64,000 nt of DNA from an uncultured Mobiluncus sp. (GTDB lineage Bacteria; Actinomycetota; Actinomycetes; Actinomycetales; Actinomycetaceae). Both the position numbers and the translations under genes were made by a program. The stretch lies in contig NZ_CABTWO010000011.1 of assembly GCF_902488535.1 (NCBI RefSeq), positions 1-64,000 on the forward strand. The letters are read 5' to 3'. The notes under the pieces are model-generated. The model saw only the letters and a list, made by a program, of their open reading frames with translations. It did not search any database and was not told where the DNA came from. Below, one piece after another: positions 58,737 through 64,000 of the stretch (positions are counted from its first letter, which is position 1; every line of letters starts with the position of its first letter).

Positions 58737-60182
58737 TTAGCCCACCGACCCTTCCATCTGCAGTTCGATAAGTCGATTCAGCTCTAAGGCGTATTCCATC
58801 GGCAGTTCCTTGGCGATGGGCTCGACGAAACCGCGCACGATGGTCGCCATTGCTTCCGTCTCGGTGAGACCCCGGCTCATCAGGTAAAACAGTTGATCCT
58901 CGGATACTTTAGAAACGGTTGCCTCGTGACCCATTTCGACCTCGTCATTGCGCACGTCCACATAAGGATAGGTGTCGGAGCGGGAAATGGTATCGACCAG
59001 CAGGGCATCGCACAGCACGTTGGACTTCGAACCGGTGGCGTTTTCGGCAATGTCTACCAAGCCTCGGTATGACGAACGTCCGCCTTGCCGCGAGATAGAT
59101 TTGCTGACAATGTGCGAGGACGTGTGTGGTGCCCGGTGCAGCATTTTTGAGCCGGTGTCCTGATGCTGCCCCTTGCCCGCAAAAGCGATGGACAGCGTCT
59201 CACCGTGAGCGTGCTCCCCCAGCAGGTACACCGAGGGATACTTCATGTTGATGCGCGAGCCGATGTTGCCGTCAATCCATTCCATCGTGGCGCCTTCCTC
59301 GCAGAAGGCACGTTGGGTCACCAGGTTCAACACGTTATTCGACCAGTTTTGGATGGTTGTGTAGCGCACCCGGGCGTTCTTTTTCACAAAGATTTCCACG
59401 ATGGCGGCGTGCAGGGAATCCGACTGGTAAATCGGGGCGGTACAGCCTTCCACGTAGTGCACGTAGGAGCCTTCGTCAGCGATGATTAGGGTCCGCTCGA
59501 ATTGCCCCATGCTCTCGGTGTTGATGCGGAAGTAGGCCTGCAGGGGAACCGTACACTGCACTCCCTTGGGAACGTAGATAAACGAACCGCCGGACCACAC
59601 GGCCGTGTTCAGCGCGGCGAATTTATTGTCCCCCGCCGGTACGGCCCGCCCAAAGTACTCCTGGAACAGCTCGGGGTATTCTTTCAACCCCGTATCGGTG
59701 TCAAGGAAGATGACGCCCTGTTTCTCGAGGTCTTCGCGGATTTGGTGGTAGACGACTTCCGACTCATACTGGGCGGCCACCCCGTCCACCAGGCGCTGGC
59801 GCTCTGCTTCGGGAATTCCCAAGCGGTCGTAGGTGAGTTTGATGTCCTCGGGCAGGTCGTCCCAGGATTGAGCGACCTTATCGGCGGCCCGCACGAAGTA
59901 CTTGAACTCGTCAAAGTCCAGGAAGTTCAAATCAGGACCCCAGTTTGGGATGGGCTTGCGCTGAAAAATCTTGAGGGCTTTCAGCCTCAGTTTCAACATC
60001 CATTCCGGCTCATCCTTCATCTGGGAGATGTAGCGCACCACGTCCTCATCCAAGCCGCGTTTCGCGGCTTGTCCGGCAGCATCGGAGTCATGCCAGCCAA
60101 ATTCGTACTTATCGGAAATAGACTCAATAATCTCATCATCCGCGCGCTTTTTCTGATCTGACTCAGTCAGAGCATCGCTCAT
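58737..60182 (-). CDS. sufB: SufB scaffold protein
   Basis: 481 residues from MSDALTES, preceded by GAAAGGACAGAG; the GTG 24 codons upstream has no ribosome site. VEGCTAPIY (the key cysteine), NWSNNVLNLVTQRAF and SRSDTYPYVDVRNDEVEMGHEATVSK are diagnostic motifs in short. Builds the Fe-S cluster with SufC and SufD. The N-terminal YEFGWHDSD wording is the actinobacterial form. Confidence 0.97.
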   Translation of the reverse strand: MSDALTESDQKKRADDEIIESISDKYEFGWHDSDAAGQAAKRGLDEDVVRYISQMKDEPEWMLKLRLKALKIFQRKPIPNWGPDLNFLDFDEFKYFVRAADKVAQSWDDLPEDIKLTYDRLGIPEAERQRLVDGVAAQYESEVVYHQIREDLEKQGVIFLDTDTGLKEYPELFQEYFGRAVPAGDNKFAALNTAVWSGGSFIYVPKGVQCTVPLQAYFRINTESMGQFERTLIIADEGSYVHYVEGCTAPIYQSDSLHAAIVEIFVKKNARVRYTTIQNWSNNVLNLVTQRAFCEEGATMEWIDGNIGSRINMKYPSVYLLGEHAHGETLSIAFAGKGQHQDTGSKMLHRAPHTSSHIVSKSISRQGGRSSYRGLVDIAENATGSKSNVLCDALLVDTISRSDTYPYVDVRNDEVEMGHEATVSKVSEDQLFYLMSRGLTETEAMATIVRGFVEPIAKELPMEYALELNRLIELQMEGSVG

Positions 60183-60266
60183 CTCTGTCCTTTCATTCGA
60201 GTTTTTCTCTAAGTCTGGGTAGCCCGTTCGGGGCTTTATGTTGTCAGAAGTCACCAGGGGGCGTCT

Positions 60267-60998
60267 TCACTTTTTTGTTCCTCCCGACTTCCCACTGGCC
60301 TTCGCCGCGCTCAACACATTAATGCTGCTCATGGCCCCATTCTTACGCAGAGTTAGCGGCACGCTGGTGGTGCAGGCATGATCGCCCTCAGCGAGCGTAG
60401 CGAGACGTTGCACATGGGTGTCGAGCAGCCGGGAAAAGGCTTGTGTTTCTGCCTCACACAGTTTCGGATAGGACTTGGCCACGTCCTGTACCGGGCACGA
60501 TCCTTGGCACAGCTGCAGCGCCAGCCCATGCGCGGTTTGCCGGACAGTTGCGGCATAGCCGTCCTGCGCCAACGCATCTGCCAAAGCCACGACCCGGGCT
60601 TGTGGGTCGTCTCCGGCGGCATGCACCACCGGAGCATAACGGCGTTCGACTTCCCGCGAATGTCGGTTCGCAAAATCTTCGATAGCCTGGTCACCGGCAA
60701 CCTGTTGCAGGTAGTCCAGCGCTTTATTCGCCATCTGTGAATAACCATCCGGCAACGTGGCGCGCCCGGCGTCGGTTGCCACATAGTGACGTGCCGGACG
60801 CCCGCGGCCGCGAATCTTCCCGGTCGATTCGAGGTTCTCGATTTGCCCGCTGTCCTCCAGATAGATGAGGTGGCGGCGAACTGCCGCCGGGGTGAGTTTG
60901 AGGATGTTAGCCAGGACAGAAGCAGTAATGGGGCCTTTTTCGATGATTAGGTCCAGAACGACTTGACGGGTGCCCTGATCATCCACGATTGCTGGCAT
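60267..60998 (-). CDS. sufR: SufR Fe-S-sensing repressor
   Basis: 243 residues. Winged helix-turn-helix (LANILKLTPAAVRRHLIYLE, residues 29-48) with a wing around KIRGRGRPARHY, and a C-terminal cysteine set C164, C168, C181 and C209 that fits Fe-S cluster ligation. It controls the downstream suf genes and itself according to cluster status. The sufB start is 84 bases downstream. The C-terminus adds a Lys/Ser/Gly tail. Confidence 0.94.
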   Translation of the reverse strand: MPAIVDDQGTRQVVLDLIIEKGPITASVLANILKLTPAAVRRHLIYLEDSGQIENLESTGKIRGRGRPARHYVATDAGRATLPDGYSQMANKALDYLQQVAGDQAIEDFANRHSREVERRYAPVVHAAGDDPQARVVALADALAQDGYAATVRQTAHGLALQLCQGSCPVQDVAKSYPKLCEAETQAFSRLLDTHVQRLATLAEGDHACTTSVPLTLRKNGAMSSINVLSAAKASGKSGGTKK

Positions 60999-61031
60999 CC
61001 CGTTCCCCTTTCATCAAAATCTTTACATCAA

Positions 61032-61076
61032 CAATGACTTTCCTAAATCTAGCATATTTTCCCAAGCTAGTCATTG
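61032..61076. promoter_or_regulatory. Nested inverted repeats upstream of sufR (candidate SufR operator)
   Basis: Outer arms CAATGACT (61032-61039) and AGTCATTG (61069-61076) are perfect complements; inner arms CTAGC (61050-61054) and GCTAG (61066-61070) are nested and share two bases with the outer arm. The structure sits 34-78 bases before the sufR start in AT-rich DNA. Confidence 0.6.
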
Positions 61077-61227
61077 CTTAAAACCCGCAAAAATACGCCA
61101 AACTGCGGTTTTATTGAGAAATTTGTGCAACGTGAGTGTGTCAAGAATCGTTCTTCCGAGCCGGGCTAAATCAGCGGCGTTCGGCTGGAGCTCCAAACAA
61201 CGGCAGCACAGCGGACTGGCGGCGGGT

Positions 61228-61908
61228 CTAATTCTGATAGGTCTTCCGAAACCACGGGGCCGACACCGGACGCAAAGAAACCGGGGAAACGCCGGGTAGC
61301 CCTAGAGCCAGCGCGGTGGCCAACACTCCGACAACCGCGGAAGGATTATGTATCTGTCCCGCGAAAATCGCCGCCACCGCCTGACGCAACCCCACCCAGC
61401 GCCGCGTCATAAACGCTTCTTCGGCTTCACGCTGAAAACTGCGCTCCACAGCGGGAATCAGTGTCAAATCGCGGGCCAGGAACACGCGCAGAGCTTCGGA
61501 AGACCCGCCCGGCGTGGTGAAATAGTCCACCAGCACATCCCAGCGAGCCGCGTGTAAATCGGCTTCTTCCTCCAGCTCCCGTTGCGCCGCCCGCAGCGGA
61601 TCCTCCCCCGCAATGTCCAGCAATCCCGCGGGAATCTCCCACAGGGTCGCGCCCACCGGGTGGCGATACTGGTTGATCAGCAGCACTTCCGGCTCTCCCG
61701 AAGCGCTGGCCGAGCCTTCTCGTAGCGGAACGATGGCAACCGCCCCCGGATGCTTCACAAAATCCCGCATCGCCACCCCATCACCGTAGCGAACCTGCTC
61801 GGTGAGCATGGAAAATACCTTGCCCGTAAACACTTCCCGAGAATCCACCACGGGAAACTCGGTACGTTTATCTTCCAACGGTTCTAAGTGCGAGGAGGTA
61901 TCGCTCAT
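61228..61908 (-). CDS. Nudix hydrolase, ADP-ribose pyrophosphatase type
   Basis: 226 residues from MSDTSSHLEPL (the longer frame lies in the upstream gene). Nudix box GEDPLRAAQRELEEEADL, with Ala replacing the usual second-last Gly. NQYRHPVGATLWEIPAGLLD and FTTPGGSSEALRVFLARDL match ADP-ribose pyrophosphatases. Its ATG overlaps the glycosyltransferase stop by 4 bases. In other actinobacteria a similar enzyme lies near murJ and recombinase genes. Confidence 0.9.
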   Translation of the reverse strand: MSDTSSHLEPLEDKRTEFPVVDSREVFTGKVFSMLTEQVRYGDGVAMRDFVKHPGAVAIVPLREGSASASGEPEVLLINQYRHPVGATLWEIPAGLLDIAGEDPLRAAQRELEEEADLHAARWDVLVDYFTTPGGSSEALRVFLARDLTLIPAVERSFQREAEEAFMTRRWVGLRQAVAAIFAGQIHNPSAVVGVLATALALGLPGVSPVSLRPVSAPWFRKTYQN

Positions 61909-63164
61909 TTGTGTTCTCCTGTTTGCGGTTCCGGGGTGCTGTGGTTTTCTCGCTGGCCCTGGCCCGCTTGGGAGCGCCGATAAAACCCCAGCCATTCGCT
62001 GGCGACTTGCTCGGTGGTCGGCCAGGTGGCGGCGCGATGCCGAGCAGACTCTTGTTTTTCATACCAGATGCTGGGGTTGGCCAGCAGTTTCGTAATGGCT
62101 TGAGCCGTGGCGTCAGCATCTTCCGTGTCCACCACAAGGCCGCCAATCCCCAGTTCCATCTCACTGGACGTTCCCGCGTCTCGTTCCCCTCCGATTAGGC
62201 TCTCACCCTGTTGACTTTCTACCGCTACTCCTGCCGGCAACAAAATATCGCGCAATTTTCCGACCGGGGCAGACACAATCGGCAAACCCAAGCTCATGGC
62301 TTCTTGGGCGATGAAGCCCCGCGACTCCCATTCGGAAGTAATGAGCAGCACGCTCGCGGCTTGCAGCCACGTGTCCAAGGACTTGCGCCACCCCAGGAAA
62401 GAAACCTGCGCATCGGTGCCGTAAGAGCGCAGACCCGCCAGCAGCTGGGGGTCTCCGTCCCCGATAACCACGCCGGTGGCCGGATAGGTCACCCGCTGCA
62501 TAGCGCGAACAAACCGATCAAAACGTTTCTCTTGCTCAATAGGACCGATTCCCAACACCAGCTGACCGCGGTTGCGCAGCCGTTCCGCCGCCGCCAGCTT
62601 GGCCCAGTTGCCCACCCGCTCCTTGCGATTGAGCATTCCGGTTCGCAAGAGTTTCTCTACCCTGGGACTGACCAGGAAAGATACTGCCGAGTCGGTGTCC
62701 GCCGATGATTGCCGGTCAATCTTTGCGGTCAGGCGCAGCGAGGAGCCCGAGATGAGCGAAGCCCGGCTATCCATCCACCGAAAGAACATCCCCCGCCAGA
62801 ACGTGTCGCGGCGTTCGTCGTTCAGTTCGTAAAGCGACACCAACAGCGGCGGAGCATTGGGGATAAACATGGTCAGTACCAGGGCATACAGTGCCGCTTT
62901 CAGCCCGTGAACATGAATGACATCAGAGTCCTTGAACACGTCTCGCGCCCGGCGCAACCGCCGCAGATTCGTACCCACCAGGAACAGTCTGCGCGGTTTC
63001 ACAATCCACAGCGGCAAAACATTCTTAAGGCGATATAGCTTGGCGCTGGTTGGCTCGGCAATAATTCGGACATCGTGGCCTTTCGCCGCCAAAGCGCTCG
63101 ATAGCGACGCTACGAAAGTTCCCATCGAGTGTGAGGCCTTGCCCATCACCATGGTTATTTTCAC
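61905..63164 (-). CDS. GT-B glycosyltransferase (family 4-like) next to murJ
   Basis: 419 residues from GTG 63164 (VKITMVMGKASHSMGT), which overlaps the murJ stop by 4 bases (GTGA); the 116-codon upstream extension is another frame of murJ. Donor-site wording LLITSEWESRGFIAQEAMSLGLPIVSAPVG includes the E-x7-E motif (E-S-R-G-F-I-A-Q-E). An acceptor domain starts GTFVASLSSALAAKGHDVRIIAEP. Its link to murJ suggests an envelope glycan, but sugar and acceptor are unknown. Confidence 0.87.
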   Translation of the reverse strand: MKITMVMGKASHSMGTFVASLSSALAAKGHDVRIIAEPTSAKLYRLKNVLPLWIVKPRRLFLVGTNLRRLRRARDVFKDSDVIHVHGLKAALYALVLTMFIPNAPPLLVSLYELNDERRDTFWRGMFFRWMDSRASLISGSSLRLTAKIDRQSSADTDSAVSFLVSPRVEKLLRTGMLNRKERVGNWAKLAAAERLRNRGQLVLGIGPIEQEKRFDRFVRAMQRVTYPATGVVIGDGDPQLLAGLRSYGTDAQVSFLGWRKSLDTWLQAASVLLITSEWESRGFIAQEAMSLGLPIVSAPVGKLRDILLPAGVAVESQQGESLIGGERDAGTSSEMELGIGGLVVDTEDADATAQAITKLLANPSIWYEKQESARHRAATWPTTEQVASEWLGFYRRSQAGQGQRENHSTPEPQTGEHK

Positions 63165-64000
63165 GATTCGCCTTCTTCCAAACGTGGTGTTTGAGGTTCT
63201 GCCGGGAGAGGATTCTGCAGGGAAGGGGTTGGCCCAAGGTCCCCGGTCATTGGTGCGGATTCGGGAGCGCGGCGAGCCGATCGAGTTTGTTTCCAAAACG
63301 GCGTGGCGATGACTTTTAATCCCGGCAAGGCGCAGACTACCGTCACCAGACCGGCCCCGAGGGTGGCCCACAGCACTCCCAGAGGCAGGTTTAGGGTCGC
63401 GACCCCCATATAGGCGAGGCGTCCCAAAACTCCGCCCAGGGCGGCTCCTGGAACAGCAACTACCAGGGATTTCAAAACCTGAACCGGAGAACCCACGTGG
63501 AGACGTCCCCACATAATCAGCAGGTAGGCCCCGGCCACGCTCATGCCCAAAGCGTTACTAACGCCCAAAGCGATGAGCGTGGCGACACCGTTACCGCGTG
63601 AAGGCGCCAAAACGAGAATCAGCAACCACCCGCTTATGGCGGCTATCCCCCACCCCAGCAACGCTGCGAAAAAAGAATGCCGTGCCCGGTTGACGGCGAT
63701 AAACACTCGTGACAGGTGATAGAGCAGAGCGTAGCCCACGAGGGCGGGAGCCATCGCCACGACTGCCACTTCCAGTCCCGGAATGGGCCGATTCCACGCA
63801 AAAATCGCTGCCATACCGGGCGCCACCGCAATCAAACCGGCGACACCCAACAGAGACAAACCGGCAATCAAGGCAGTGGAACTGGTGGCCAGCTCCCCCA
63901 CTTTTGCCGTCTGTCCCGCCGCGAAACGCCTGGTCAGCAGCGGGAACACGACTGTCGCCACCGGAAAAGTGAACAGCGCGTAGGGCAGCAGATAGATAGC
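63161..64000 (-). CDS. murJ: MurJ/MviN lipid II flippase, C-terminal part (cut by window end)
   Basis: 280 codons visible; the reading frame is open to the last base (first visible residues AIYLLPYALFTFPVATVVFP). MOP-superfamily helices are clear: LLPYALFTFPVATVVFPLLTRRFA and YHLSRVFIAVNRARHSFFAALLGWG match the MurJ core. A ~40-residue Pro-rich cytoplasmic tail (SAPMTGDLGPTPSLQNPLPAE) ends the protein. It moves lipid II across the membrane for wall synthesis. The upstream half lies outside the window. Confidence 0.9.
   Translation of the reverse strand, partial: AIYLLPYALFTFPVATVVFPLLTRRFAAGQTAKVGELATSSTALIAGLSLLGVAGLIAVAPGMAAIFAWNRPIPGLEVAVVAMAPALVGYALLYHLSRVFIAVNRARHSFFAALLGWGIAAISGWLLILVLAPSRGNGVATLIALGVSNALGMSVAGAYLLIMWGRLHVGSPVQVLKSLVVAVPGAALGGVLGRLAYMGVATLNLPLGVLWATLGAGLVTVVCALPGLKVIATPFWKQTRSARRAPESAPMTGDLGPTPSLQNPLPAEPQTPRLEEGES

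Noticed and set aside
1..64000. CRISPR arrays, insertion sequences, rRNA or tRNA genes
   Set aside because: No spaced identical repeats, transposase motifs, terminal inverted repeats or cloverleaf structures were seen on either strand by eye.

Overview
The window is a chromosomal segment of a mid-to-high-GC Gram-positive actinobacterium. Supporting marks are a Wag31-type DivIVA, a SepIVA homologue, SepF and YggT beside FtsZ, a bifunctional-type PriA (HisA/TrpF), a sufR-sufBDCSUT operon with an embedded Rieske ferredoxin, and the neighbourhoods coaD-sepIVA-DUF177-rnc-mutM and infC-rpmI-rplT-trmH. Protein style and gene order suggest the family Actinomycetaceae, possibly near Mobiluncus; this is an inference and was not tested by any search. 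I found no rRNA, tRNA, CRISPR array, insertion sequence or prophage.

Layout. 0-5 kb: end of a probable sensor kinase, a NarL-type response regulator, then mutM, rnc, DUF177, sepIVA and coaD (leftward, tightly overlapping) and divergent rsmD. 5-13.3 kb: a large membrane protein, recG, a FakA/DAK2-like protein with altered metal ligands, and aspA. 13.4-18.3 kb (rightward): rpmB, a secreted protein with a beta-pore-former-like central region, a PiT phosphate transporter with a small membrane partner, and tpx. 18.4-20.9 kb (leftward): infC (AUU start, very long basic tail), rpmI, rplT, trmH-type methylase. 21.3-25.1 kb: a divergent membrane pyrophosphatase and a glycosyltransferase-like protein. 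25.2-31.3 kb: histidine operon hisD-hisC-hisB-unknown-hisH-priA-sseB, apparently leaderless. 31.4-40.1 kb: dnaE, an RluA-family pseudouridine synthase, lspA, divIVA, yggT, sepF, ftsZ. 40.3-42.6 kb: an amino-acid ABC transporter. 42.7-48.8 kb: four helical-repeat (TPR-like) proteins in two paralogous pairs, the most likely undescribed system here. 48.9-53.9 kb: small membrane protein, pspA, ABC-F ATPase, lipoprotein, old yellow enzyme. 54-61 kb: Fe-S cluster assembly operon under sufR. 61.2-64 kb: murJ (cut by the window end), glycosyltransferase and Nudix hydrolase, coupled by 4-base overlaps.

Most of the window is housekeeping: translation, DNA repair and replication, division, histidine and Fe-S biogenesis. 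The accessory interest lies in the secreted protein at 14.2 kb, the helical-repeat cluster, the IF3 tail, the degenerate FakA-like protein and several regulatory inverted repeats.
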